Assembly (NCBI RefSeq): GCF_900167915.1
Contig: NZ_FUYM01000004.1
Location: 1-64,000 of the forward strand
DNA length: 64,000 nt
Direction of reading: 5' to 3'
From: Rhizorhabdus histidinilytica
GTDB taxonomy: Bacteria; Pseudomonadota; Alphaproteobacteria; Sphingomonadales; Sphingomonadaceae
Shown here: in pieces, positions 47,966 through 56,001 of the stretch
Numbering within the stretch: the first letter of the stretch is position 1
Layout: every line of letters begins with the position of its first letter
Made by a program: the position numbers and the translations under genes
Notes under the pieces: model-generated
Databases searched by the model: none
The model's input: the letters and a program-made list of their open reading frames with translations, nothing else
What the model was told of the DNA's origin: nothing

Positions 47966-49290
47966 GCCTCATTGGCAAGCGCGCCTGAGATGCGGACAAT
48001 AGAGCTATCCTCGATCTCGATCTGGAACGTGCGCAAAGGCTGGTCGGGGATGCCCAGGCGATAGAGGTTCACGATGTCATACGGCGCGCGAACCTCCATC
48101 TCCTCCCAATAATCAGGAAACCCCTCTTGCCCGTCTTTCCACCGGATTTTGACGGAACAGTCGGCATTCGCCCCAATAGCCACTGAAAAACTGTTCTGTC
48201 GGCCGGGCTTCCCTATCACGGCTATCGTTCCGGAAACACGTCGCCGGATCAGGGTGCCGGCATCGTCATCGGCGGCGGGATCGAGCGTCCAGATTGCGCC
48301 AGTCGCGAAGTCGCCAACATAAGTCCCATCGGGCGTGTCGATGCCCACATGTCCGCGAAACTCGGTTGAGCCTTCCGAGGCCCATTCCGACCAACCTGAG
48401 GTCGCGGCGTCGAAGGCAAAGGTCCCCTGACTGGGAATCTTGAGCAGATAGAACAGGTGCCCATCGCCTAGTCCATAGACCCAAGCCGAAGGCGGTCCCG
48501 AGCGCTTCCGAAGTCGCTCCTCGATGCCATGGTTGCTGATCCGCTGCGGCACGCCGGCTGCGCGATAAACGACGCAATTCTCGCCGACCCAGATCAGGCT
48601 ATTGTCGAAACGTTGAACGGTGTCGCGTGCCAGGCACCCGCGATCGAATTGCCGCCCTGGCGCGCGGGTGAACGGGGCATCGGGATTGCCGGTGGCCTGC
48701 CATGGCTCAGTGGATCTGGCGCTGAAGAACCATATCTCATCACCGAGGCGTCGAACTGCCACCAGCCCATCGCGTGAGCTTTCCGCATTGGCGAAATCCA
48801 ACGCGCCAACGACCGTCGATCCGGGCTCAAGCCAGTAGAAGCGGCCATCAGGCGTGCCGATGAGAGTGTAGTTGTTCAGCGCATCGATATCGACGACGAG
48901 CCGATCATCGGGCATCGCAATCGACGTGATGCCTGCGCCCGTATAGGCATACAGCACCTCGTCGGCCGCCATAGCAAGTATATCGATGCTGGCGGCATAG
49001 GCTACGCGGGAGACCGCCGATAGCTCTCCGATCGGCGCACCTGCACGATAGAGCGTCGAGGTGCTGTTGGCGAACAGGTCACCGGAGAAAACGCCGTCTT
49101 GCTGATAGAGGCCACGAACCGGCCCATTCAGCGTGGCGGCTGCGGTCAGACCCGGCCTTTGGATACGCATCCACTGATCCGGTGACGCTCCGCTTTCGTC
49201 CTTTTCGAGGAACAGATTTACCAGCTCGACTTCGGGGAAGAAGCCGGCCTGGCGCTCATAGGCCGAAAGACCCAGCGGCACTGCCGGCAT
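47956..49290 (-). CDS. Packaged-DNA stabilisation tail protein (P22 gp10-like)
   Basis: 444 residues. The start (PLGLSAYERQAGFFPEVELV, NLFLEKD) and IQRPGLTAAATLNGPVRGLY match gp10-like tail-hub proteins that plug the portal after packaging. Repeated beta-blade-like segments (YTLIGTPDGRFYWLEPG, LVAVRRLGDEIWFFSARS, IWVGENCVVYRAAGVPQRIS) fit its propeller-like fold. It follows the broken adaptor gene through a TGATG overlap. Confidence 0.75.
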   Translation of the reverse strand: MPAVPLGLSAYERQAGFFPEVELVNLFLEKDESGASPDQWMRIQRPGLTAAATLNGPVRGLYQQDGVFSGDLFANSTSTLYRAGAPIGELSAVSRVAYAASIDILAMAADEVLYAYTGAGITSIAMPDDRLVVDIDALNNYTLIGTPDGRFYWLEPGSTVVGALDFANAESSRDGLVAVRRLGDEIWFFSARSTEPWQATGNPDAPFTRAPGRQFDRGCLARDTVQRFDNSLIWVGENCVVYRAAGVPQRISNHGIEERLRKRSGPPSAWVYGLGDGHLFYLLKIPSQGTFAFDAATSGWSEWASEGSTEFRGHVGIDTPDGTYVGDFATGAIWTLDPAADDDAGTLIRRRVSGTIAVIGKPGRQNSFSVAIGANADCSVKIRWKDGQEGFPDYWEEMEVRAPYDIVNLYRLGIPDQPLRTFQIEIEDSSIVRISGALANEAWQ

Positions 49291-49926
49291 CAGACATACT
49301 CGCCGAAGACGGGGCGATCATGAAAGGAATAGCGTGTCGTCAGGGCGGACTGGAACATGCCGGCCAACCTGGTCGTCGCGGCGCCCACTTCTCCGCCGAA
49401 CTCATCAACGATGGAAAGGGCTAGAAGCGCCTTCAATCCTTCTGGATCACGATAGGACAGCGGCGCCTGATCAGTCAGGGCAAGGCCGTACAAGCCCACC
49501 CATAGCCGCTGCTGGCCGTCATAGATATATTCGACCACCTCGCCCGAGAAGGCATCGACGATGATGACAACGGCGCAGTCGCGCGGCGGTCGAACATTCC
49601 TGTCGGTGGGATTTGTCGTGTAGCTCGCGCACTCTTCGTCATAGGGACGCGGGCCGCAGGGGAAGCAATTGGGTACGACCTAGGTCGATCTGGAGTGTGG
49701 CGTCGCTATTGCGGAAAATGCGCTGGTTCTCGCCTGCCGTATAGGTTTCGCCGGTCGGGATGATATCGGCCAGACGGCCGAATGCGCCGGAGGTGATGAG
49801 CGAGCGGTAGAGCCCCCTCAACGCCTCCAGCGCATCCTGGCTATCGGCAAGCCGGGGTTCGCGTCCGGCTCCAAGCTTGCCGAGCTTACGGAGCGCGCCG
49901 TTGACGATATCCCGGCACGAAGCCAT
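49290..49926 (-). pseudogene. Head-tail adaptor (P22 gp4-like), frameshifted
   Basis: The gene is split into two frames. Codons from 49926 give MASCRDIVNGALRKLGKLGA ... RIFRNSDATLQIDLGRTQ and then stop at 49639. The +1 frame, open from the TAG at 49682-49680, reads PNCFPCGPRPYDEECASYTT ... VVEYIYDGQQRLWVGLYGLA down to 49290, with no usable start. Joined, they give about 211 residues, the size of a gp4-like adaptor. The shift must lie between about 49641 and 49680; a CCCC run (49662-49659) is a likely spot. It is a sequencing error, a true lesion or a +1 recoding site. Confidence 0.75.
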
Positions 49927-50246
49927 CAGGCTTCCGCAGCGGCGAGCTTCGCGCGCAAGGTGTCGAGGCCCGAGCGGCCATCATATTTGATGCCCTTCTC
50001 GTCGAGCTTGGCGCGGATCGCAGCCAGTTCGGTGCCCGCGTCCGGATCAGCCTTCTCGGGCTCTGCGCTTGCGACCGGTTCGGCGTTTGCGTCGACCGCG
50101 AACACCGCCTTCATGTGGCGAAACTTGGCAAGGTGGGGGTCTTTCTCCCCCATCTCGACCGCTTCGCCCTTCACGAAGGTGTGACCATATTGCTCGATCA
50201 CCTGCGCGCCGGGATCCTCGTCTCCGAGCCACGTCACCTTGGGCAT
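49926..50246 (-). CDS. Phage head-region protein with HeH/SAP-like C-terminus
   Basis: 106 residues from the ATG in a TGATG overlap; a GTG at 50249 is possible. The N-terminal half (VTWLGDEDPGAQVIEQYGHT, FVKGEAVEM) is beta-rich. The C-terminal ELAAIRAKLDEKGIKYDGRS, then GLDTLRAKLAAAEA, resembles a HeH/LEM or SAP fold seen in head-completion proteins. It lies between the decoration-like protein and the adaptor. Confidence 0.6.
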   Translation of the reverse strand: MPKVTWLGDEDPGAQVIEQYGHTFVKGEAVEMGEKDPHLAKFRHMKAVFAVDANAEPVASAEPEKADPDAGTELAAIRAKLDEKGIKYDGRSGLDTLRAKLAAAEA

Positions 50247-50704
50247 CACTTCGGCTCCTCGACGAAGTAATGGAGGACACCAACGATCGTGCCCGTGGTG
50301 GCACCGGTCGCGGGACCGGTCGTCACCTTTGCCTTTACGCGGGTCTTGGCGGTGGTGACGTAATCGACACCCGAGGCCGCGAGAACCGTGGTCACACCAC
50401 CCGCCTGGCCGATGGTCGCTCCGGTGAAGAAGCGATCGTCATCGACGGCATCGCCCAAGGCCAGGACAATGGCCGGCGAACCGCCAGTGTCCAGATCGTC
50501 TGACTTCAGGAAGCCGCCGACGACGCGAGCGTTCGGCGGAAGGTCGAACATATCGATGATGTCGTTGACGACGAGCGCGGCGGAGATGGTGTATTCGCCG
50601 CGCGCACTATGGATGGTGCGCCCACCCATACCGACGCCCGACACCGGATAGCGGCGCCCGCTGGACGAGCCACCAAGCTCGACGCTGTAATAAGTGCTTG
50701 CCAT
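50246..50704 (-). CDS. Phage head protein, possibly decoration
   Basis: 152 residues starting ASTYYSVELGGSSSGRRYPV. It is beta-rich with Gly/Thr-rich strands and no catalytic motif (FDLPPNARVVGGFLKSDDLD; TTGTIVGVLHYFVEEPK). Its position directly after the major capsid gene in transcription order suggests a decoration or head-stabilising protein. Not recognised by family. Confidence 0.6.
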   Translation of the reverse strand: MASTYYSVELGGSSSGRRYPVSGVGMGGRTIHSARGEYTISAALVVNDIIDMFDLPPNARVVGGFLKSDDLDTGGSPAIVLALGDAVDDDRFFTGATIGQAGGVTTVLAASGVDYVTTAKTRVKAKVTTGPATGATTGTIVGVLHYFVEEPK

Positions 50705-50716
50705 GTCGATTTCTCC

Positions 50717-51841
50717 TCAGGCGTCCGCAACAGCGGCGTTGATCAGGGTCACGACGCCGTACTGCTGACCGCCGTACGAGACCTTCTTGATGCCGCGCAG
50801 CTCCTCGATCGCGACGCCCGGGCGGAACTCGTAATCCTCCTTGAGGTCGATGCGCAGCGTCGGATCCTGGCCGTAGGCCACGCCGACCGCGGATTGGCCG
50901 CAGAGGAAGTTCATGCCCACGTCGATCGTGCCGTTCGAGAAGGTCGGGATTTCCGGAATCTCGCGGAAGATGATCCCGTTGTAGAGCAGGTCGCCGTCCT
51001 GGAAGAGCGGGTTGCGCTCGATCCCATCACCTTCGCGGGCACGTGCCTGCGTGTTCGCCTGGATGATCGTGCTGTCTTCCGAGATATCGCGGAACGCCAT
51101 GCTGTTGCAGAACATGACGAACCATTCGCGGCCGGCCGTCGCATCCGACTTGAACGGACGGATATGCGTGCCTGTCGTGTTGCCGGCGGTCTTCGCCATC
51201 CGCTTCGCGAGCTTGGCGGTTGCAGCCGTCAGCTTGTCGTCGGTGTTGTCGATGGTCGCCAGGGCGGTCGCCCACACGCCCGAGGACGCGTTCGACTTCG
51301 ACTTGCCGAACAGGATGCGATCCGCGTTGTTGACGAGAAAGGCATTGCGCTGCGAGGCGTTGGCCAAGAAATAATCGACCGCGCTATCGTTGCCGGCGAT
51401 GCCGTTCACGTCGGGAGCGCCGGCGATGATCACCGACATCAACGCGCCGATGATATCGTCGCGCAGGACTTCGGCGTCCCACGAACGAAGCTGGTCCTTG
51501 GCCGCATCGAACAGGTCGATATCGGTCTTGTAGCTGGTCGACTTGGGGACCTTCACCGCATTACGAAGCCAATCGATGCGGATCTGGTCGTTCAGGTTGC
51601 CGAGATCGTCTTCGTTGCCCTTGAGCACCTCGGAGCCGCGAACCCCGCGCCCCTTCAGGCGGGTGATCAGCGGCACATTGATATACGCGCCGCCGGCATC
51701 CTTCAGCTCATTGCGGATGCGGATGATGCTACCGACGCCGGTCCCCATATACGGCATGAAGCCGGATTCACGGACATATTCGGTGAGAAACTTGGTGATC
51801 CAGGTCTGCTTGACGCTGGCTTCTGCGAGAACGACTTCCAT
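50717..51841 (-). CDS. Major capsid protein, N4-gp56/DUF4043 type
   Basis: 374 residues. MGTGVGSIIRIRNELKDAGG, INVPLITRLKGRGVRGSEVL, then NDQIRIDWLRNAVKVPKSTS match the N4-gp56/DUF4043 capsid family (HK97 fold). Later AGREWFVMFCNSMAFRDISE and FSNGTIDVGMNFLCGQSAVG are typical. The order portal, scaffold, capsid is kept. No prohead protease is seen. Confidence 0.85.
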   Translation of the reverse strand: MEVVLAEASVKQTWITKFLTEYVRESGFMPYMGTGVGSIIRIRNELKDAGGAYINVPLITRLKGRGVRGSEVLKGNEDDLGNLNDQIRIDWLRNAVKVPKSTSYKTDIDLFDAAKDQLRSWDAEVLRDDIIGALMSVIIAGAPDVNGIAGNDSAVDYFLANASQRNAFLVNNADRILFGKSKSNASSGVWATALATIDNTDDKLTAATAKLAKRMAKTAGNTTGTHIRPFKSDATAGREWFVMFCNSMAFRDISEDSTIIQANTQARAREGDGIERNPLFQDGDLLYNGIIFREIPEIPTFSNGTIDVGMNFLCGQSAVGVAYGQDPTLRIDLKEDYEFRPGVAIEELRGIKKVSYGGQQYGVVTLINAAVADA

Positions 51842-51847
51842 TTTCCG

Positions 51848-52588
51848 TTACCCTTGGAAAACGGCGCCCAGCGAAGCCATCGGACCGGTCGGGACATCCT
51901 TGATCGTGCCACCCTTCGATGGAGCGGAGGCCAAGGAGCGCGGCGGCGTCGGCTGAACTGGTGCCGGTTGCTGCTGCGCCACCGGCAAAGCCGGGGCAAT
52001 CGGAGCGGCGGGGGCGTATCCTCGCTTGGCAGCTTCGCGGGTGAACCAGTCATCCACATTGTCGCCAATCTCGTTCAACAGCCCGTCGCGCTTGTGCTGC
52101 TGGACGATCCAGTCGATCGGGTGCGGCTGCTGCATGTAGGACTGAGCAAAACCGGGATCGCGTTGCGCCCGCTCCGTCGCCCACGCCGCTGCGGCTTCCA
52201 CCGTCTCGGCTCCATGCTGCTGCCGCGCGATCAGGTCGGAGGTTTGGAAGCGCTGGTTGATCAGTGCTTGCTGGACCTGCGCATTCTGATGCGCGGCGAA
52301 CCCATGAGGATCGTCATAGGGGTCAGGGCTATCGATAGGAGCGGCCTGGCGCTGTTGCTCCATTTCCTGGAGGCGGCGCTTGGTCTCCTTCAGCTCGTCG
52401 CGGACCTCATGAAGCACGTTCAGCGGCACCATGTGCGGCTGCGGCTCGGGTTCAGCGACTACCGGGGGCTGTTCAATCGCGGCGTCAACAGGCGCCTCGA
52501 TTACCGGCTCCGGCTCGACGGTGGGCGCAGGCTCGGCGGGGATTTCCGCGTTGTCCTGATTACCGCCGAAAAGCTCCTCGATTCCCAT
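51848..52588 (-). CDS. Scaffold protein
   Basis: 246 residues from MGIEELFGGN; a GTG two codons earlier is possible. An acidic Pro/Glu-rich N-terminus leads into a coiled coil (VLHEVRDELKETKRRLQEME), then a Gln/Ala-rich helical part, a Pro-rich linker and a short basic C-terminus (SKGGTIKDVPTGPMASLGAV). The layout and the place between portal and capsid fit a scaffold; sequence alone is weak. Confidence 0.7.
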   Translation of the reverse strand: MGIEELFGGNQDNAEIPAEPAPTVEPEPVIEAPVDAAIEQPPVVAEPEPQPHMVPLNVLHEVRDELKETKRRLQEMEQQRQAAPIDSPDPYDDPHGFAAHQNAQVQQALINQRFQTSDLIARQQHGAETVEAAAAWATERAQRDPGFAQSYMQQPHPIDWIVQQHKRDGLLNEIGDNVDDWFTREAAKRGYAPAAPIAPALPVAQQQPAPVQPTPPRSLASAPSKGGTIKDVPTGPMASLGAVFQG

Positions 52589-52708
52589 GTTCACCCTATC
52601 CCGCCCGTATCGTGGGCGACCAACGACACGCCCGAACAGCGGCGGCCCGGCCCTGATTTACGTGGGTGACGCCACGAAGCGCCCGATGTCCGGCGGCGAC
52701 GTGGGGAA

Positions 52709-52744
52709 GATTATGAGAGATGCTCGCGGGGTGATGCTTTAGAG
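52709..52744 (-). promoter_or_regulatory. Phage two-box element, copy D (diverged)
   Basis: On the coding strand: CTAAAGCATC (52742-52733), 14 bp, TCTCATAATC (52718-52709). The first box differs in two positions from the other copies and the second is only partly alike. It lies between portal and scaffold. Confidence 0.55.
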
Positions 52745-52750
52745 CTTGCG

Positions 52751-54709
52751 TCAGTCCGCAGGCGAAGCGCCAGGAGGCACATCACCCGCGCTGTCCTGCC
52801 CCATCTTGAAGGCGATTTCGGCCGTCTGCGCCTGCGTCTTTTCCGTGTTGGCAACGGTCTGCCCGATCTTCGCCTGCTGGTCGGCCTGTGCGAGCGCAAG
52901 GGCCTGCGCCTGCATCTCCGCCTGCTGCTGGGCCTGCGCCGCATTAGCCTCGTCGATTTCCTTCTTCTTCGCTCTCAGGCGCTCCAGCACGGCCGCCTTG
53001 TCGGCGAGCGGGCTCATTTCCAGCAGCAGCTCGAATTGCGGTGTGAACGGGTCGAGGCCACCGCGCACAAGCTCCACGAACTCGGCGAACACCTCCTGCT
53101 GAAGGTTCGCAGTGTCAGGCACCGTATCAAGGATGATGTCCATGTCGATTTCGGCGATGCGCTTGGTGTAGCCGGTCACACCTACAGCCGGGACCATCTG
53201 CGTCGCTGGCTCGCCTGTCATCGGATCGACGACTGGCTGACCGGTAGCCGGGTCGACGACAGGCTGCGGCTGCATGACCATGCCCATCACCGGTTCGTTG
53301 ATCTGGAGGAACTCCGGCGCGCGAACGTCATCCGTGACGCGGATCCACATCGGCCCCGTCCAGAACTGCTGGGCCCGCATCCACATCTGCCGGTAGCAGC
53401 GGGTTTCCCAATCCTCCAGGCGCCCCAGCGGCCGGGCCAGTTCGGTCATGCCGGCCTGCTGGAGGACAAGCCGCGCACGGCCCGACTGGCCCGCCTCTCC
53501 CTGACGCCCAAGGACAGCGGGAGTTGGTCCCATGCGCTCGATCTCTGCCTTGCTTTCGGCAAGGAGAAGCTGCTGACCCGCCGCTAGGTCGGTCGTCGGA
53601 ACCAATTGCCAGCCGGGCGGAATGACGCCGTCGGCGCGTGCCGCTTCCTGTCGTGCGGTCGTCGCATCGACCGGTGCTGCCATCGGATCGGACTGCTGCA
53701 CCTGGCGGCTGTTCGCCAGATGGAGGAGCCGTGAGCGCCGCGCGTTGATCTCGTCCTGGATCGGGATCATGTCCCTGATCCGCCCATAGCGATTATTCTC
53801 GCGGTCGACGTAGCAGCTCACCGCCTCGATCGGACAGACGGTCTCGTTCGTCTTGGGATTGAGATAGGCGGAAATGTCGTGCTCCAGCACGCCGGAGGCG
53901 CAGTAGAGGCAGCGGAACCACTCCGCCGAGGCATAGGGCGGTTTCACCTCGTTGTAGTAGACCTCGACCACCATCAGCCGCATGCGTCGACGATCGATCC
54001 ACGGCTTGATGTTGTCGGGCCGGTCCTGCCAGGTCGATTCCAGCGCTCCCTGGCCTCCAGTCACGGGATCGCCGATCCGGGCATAGGCTTCAGGGTTGCG
54101 CGCCTTCACGTCAGCCGCATCCATCCACTTGGCGATGCCGAGATATTTGGCGTCCTTGAAATCGGGGCGGCGCGAATAGGGATCGGCGAAGAACTCCTCC
54201 CAACGGATCTGGGTGTTGGTGATGTTCTGCCCATCGGCCTCGATGATGATGGCCGCGGTGCCCTCGATCAGGAAGTTCTCAGCGCAATCCAGCTTCACCT
54301 GCTGGAAGTTCGACACGTCGGCGATGTAGCGTAGGCACTTGGAACCGAGGTCGGCCGCATTCTCGTCGTCGGGCGTGGGATTGCGGGGATAGCCGCGCGG
54401 ATCGACCTTTGCGGCCTCCAGCACGCCAAGAATTCCGTCGATCGCGGGGCGGATGCGGTTGGTGTAGATCGGCGGCTGTCCGCGCTGCTTCATGATGCGG
54501 CGGACGTCGGATTTCAGTTGGAGCGGACCGTCATAATAATCGCGATCGCGCTGGCAGAGCAGCCGGTTCGCTTGTGACGAGTCCCTGCTGTCGTCGAACA
54601 TCTTGCGCAGGCGTTCCTGCGGGGGCGGATCGACAGCGAACCTGTGCGGGAGCATGTCGGACTTGCCGCTGATCGGTGCCGGGGCGGCAACCACATCGTC
54701 AGCCAGCAT
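52751..54709 (-). CDS. Portal protein (podovirus, P22-like)
   Basis: 652 residues. RLLCQRDRDYYDGPLQLKSD, then KQRGQPPIYTNRIRPAIDGI and LGVLEAAKVDPRGYPRNPTP are characteristic of P22-like portals. VEVYYNEVKPPYASAEWF and GRIRDMIPIQDEINARRSRL follow, and the end is a coiled coil rich in Ala/Gln/Glu (ANAAQAQQQAEMQAQALALA), the barrel region. Twelve subunits form the DNA entry ring and bind the terminase. The start MLADDVV overlaps the small gene upstream by 11 bases. Confidence 0.88.
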   Translation of the reverse strand: MLADDVVAAPAPISGKSDMLPHRFAVDPPPQERLRKMFDDSRDSSQANRLLCQRDRDYYDGPLQLKSDVRRIMKQRGQPPIYTNRIRPAIDGILGVLEAAKVDPRGYPRNPTPDDENAADLGSKCLRYIADVSNFQQVKLDCAENFLIEGTAAIIIEADGQNITNTQIRWEEFFADPYSRRPDFKDAKYLGIAKWMDAADVKARNPEAYARIGDPVTGGQGALESTWQDRPDNIKPWIDRRRMRLMVVEVYYNEVKPPYASAEWFRCLYCASGVLEHDISAYLNPKTNETVCPIEAVSCYVDRENNRYGRIRDMIPIQDEINARRSRLLHLANSRQVQQSDPMAAPVDATTARQEAARADGVIPPGWQLVPTTDLAAGQQLLLAESKAEIERMGPTPAVLGRQGEAGQSGRARLVLQQAGMTELARPLGRLEDWETRCYRQMWMRAQQFWTGPMWIRVTDDVRAPEFLQINEPVMGMVMQPQPVVDPATGQPVVDPMTGEPATQMVPAVGVTGYTKRIAEIDMDIILDTVPDTANLQQEVFAEFVELVRGGLDPFTPQFELLLEMSPLADKAAVLERLRAKKKEIDEANAAQAQQQAEMQAQALALAQADQQAKIGQTVANTEKTQAQTAEIAFKMGQDSAGDVPPGASPAD

Positions 54710-54827
54710 CGCGAAGCTCTTTCAGCCGGCGCTCGATCGCTTTGACCCGCTCGCCATAGCCACCGCCCTGGAGCTTGGACGCGGCGAGCTTAGCCTCCAG
54801 TGCTGCGATTTCCTCGGCTCGATCCAT
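54699..54827 (-). CDS. 42-residue coiled-coil protein before portal
   Basis: The frame reads MDRAEEIAALEAKLAASKLQ, then GGGYGERVKAIERRLKELRD, AG. It is two short amphipathic helices around a Gly turn. It starts 7 bp after the two-box element and overlaps the portal start by 11 bases. Similar small proteins precede portal genes in related short-tailed phages, so it is probably real despite its size. The function is unknown. Confidence 0.65.
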   Translation of the reverse strand: MDRAEEIAALEAKLAASKLQGGGYGERVKAIERRLKELRDAG

Positions 54828-54833
54828 GCGCGG

Positions 54834-54869
54834 GATTTATCATCGGCGCGGTGCCGGCTTGCTTTAGAG
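54834..54869 (-). promoter_or_regulatory. Phage two-box element, copy A (before portal operon)
   Basis: On the coding strand: CTAAAGCAAG (54867-54858), 14 bp, ATGATAAATC (54843-54834). This is the first regulatory site of the head operon and marks the boundary with the divergent accessory island. Confidence 0.78.
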
Positions 54870-54978
54870 CGCGGACCACCGCCTCTGCGATCGCATCGCA
54901 CGACAGAAGACACTTTGTCCGAAACGGTGTGATCTCTCGGACGCCGAAACTGTGGATTACGAATAGATCATGATAAGA

Positions 54979-54998
54979 CTCCCCCATCATAGGGGGAG
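54979..54998 (+). promoter_or_regulatory. Inverted repeat over a ribosome-binding site, with an 8-codon leader frame
   Basis: CTCCCCC (54979-54985) and GGGGGAG (54992-54998) flank ATCATA. The right arm is a strong Shine-Dalgarno sequence for a leader frame MTRVKIEA (55007-55033), whose TAG lies 4 bp before the lipoprotein ATG at 55038. Confidence 0.6.
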
Positions 54999-55037
54999 GC
55001 AAACGAATGACTCGCGTAAAGATCGAGGCGTAGCGGT

Positions 55038-55334
55038 ATGGACCGCAAAGGGGGTGTCATTTTGGCAATGTTCGCGCTCTGTGGTTGCGACCTATTGTCG
55101 CCGCAGTGGAAGGGATGGGTCTATCCAAATGGAGCCGAGCTTACAGTCGACATTCCCATTGGCCTGTTCTCAACACTGGAGGAGTGTAGGGCCAGCGCAA
55201 AAAGAACCTTACAGTTCACAGCTTCCCGAGATGAGAATGGAAACGCGATCGAGGGCGACTATGAATGTGGATATAAATGCAAGGCCGCCTCGGATCTCGG
55301 CGGTCTCAACGTCTGCGAGAAAACTGAGCACTAG
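55038..55334 (+). CDS. Small phage-island lipoprotein 1
   Basis: 98 residues. The lipobox ALCGC follows a short hydrophobic stretch (GGVILAMFALCGC). The mature part has five more Cys (EECRAS, YECGYKC, NVCEKTEH), so it should be disulphide-bonded in the periplasm or outer membrane. The family is not recognised. It is the first real gene of the plus-strand island, with translation probably coupled to the 8-codon leader. A superinfection-exclusion or phage-protection role is a guess from location. Confidence 0.6.
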   Translation: MDRKGGVILAMFALCGCDLLSPQWKGWVYPNGAELTVDIPIGLFSTLEECRASAKRTLQFTASRDENGNAIEGDYECGYKCKAASDLGGLNVCEKTEH

Positions 55335-55337
55335 TGT

Positions 55338-55691
55338 ATGTCATTGCGGATCAGAACCCTTCCAGTTCTCTTCTCCTCTATTCTGGTCGCCTGTTCAGGT
55401 GCCAGCAGCCGTTCAGACACGGCGACGCTGTATCGCAACTCTGCTTTCGATCCGACGATGCGGGTTCACTGGGCTTCGTTCGATGCTGACGAGAGCGATC
55501 CCGCATACAACTCTAACAATTGCGGGATGGCTGCGCGGTTACTGAATGCCAATGTCGCGGCAAGCGCAAAAGCTGACGGCAAGGAGCGAGATGCCTCCGT
55601 AGGGTTCTGGTGCGAGCTTGGCCCCTATCGAGAAAAGGGTAGCGTACCGAGCCAGTTTTATGAATCGTTTCCGGCGGACGTTGCTTACTAA
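55338..55691 (+). CDS. Small phage-island lipoprotein 2
   Basis: 117 residues. It starts 4 bp after lipoprotein 1. The signal ends in the lipobox ILVAC (LPVLFSSILVAC). The mature domain (MRVHWASFDADESDPAYNSN, then NCGMAARLLNANVAASAKAD, VGFWCELGPY) has two further Cys and looks compact. The NSNNCGMAARLLNAN segment is reminiscent of small secreted inhibitors, but no family is assigned. Confidence 0.55.
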   Translation: MSLRIRTLPVLFSSILVACSGASSRSDTATLYRNSAFDPTMRVHWASFDADESDPAYNSNNCGMAARLLNANVAASAKADGKERDASVGFWCELGPYREKGSVPSQFYESFPADVAY

Positions 55692-55718
55692 TTCCCTGGA
55701 TAAGGTGGGGCCGCGACT

Positions 55719-55886
55719 ATGAACGGCGACGACATCACCAGCACCGTATTCGCGACTGTCGCTATATGCTCCTGGCTGACGGTCAGGTCTTTGAAGCGGA
55801 AAATCGACGAGCAGGCCGCTATGCTCGCGAAACTGTCGAACGAGATTTTGGATGAGATGAAGCGCAACGCGCCGCGGAAATCCTAA
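55719..55886 (+). CDS. 55-residue membrane protein of the phage island
   Basis: The frame reads MNGDDITSTVFATVAICSWL, then TVRSLKRKIDEQAAMLAKLS, NEILDEMKRNAPRKS. One short transmembrane helix is followed by a cytosolic coiled coil. AAGGTGGGG precedes the ATG. It lies 27 bp after lipoprotein 2, so it is likely co-transcribed. Confidence 0.5.
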   Translation: MNGDDITSTVFATVAICSWLTVRSLKRKIDEQAAMLAKLSNEILDEMKRNAPRKS

Positions 55887-56001
55887 AGATGCTGTCCCTA
55901 TCCCTCTCCCTTAGGACTGAGGGTGGGGAGTAAGTCGAATTGGATGCGTTATGACTCGCTCTCTATTGACTCTCACAACTAAGCCGTGATGATTTAGGTC
56001 A

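Noticed and set aside
50609-52669. 686-codon plus-strand frame over capsid and scaffold
   Set aside because: Shadow of two well-supported minus-strand genes.
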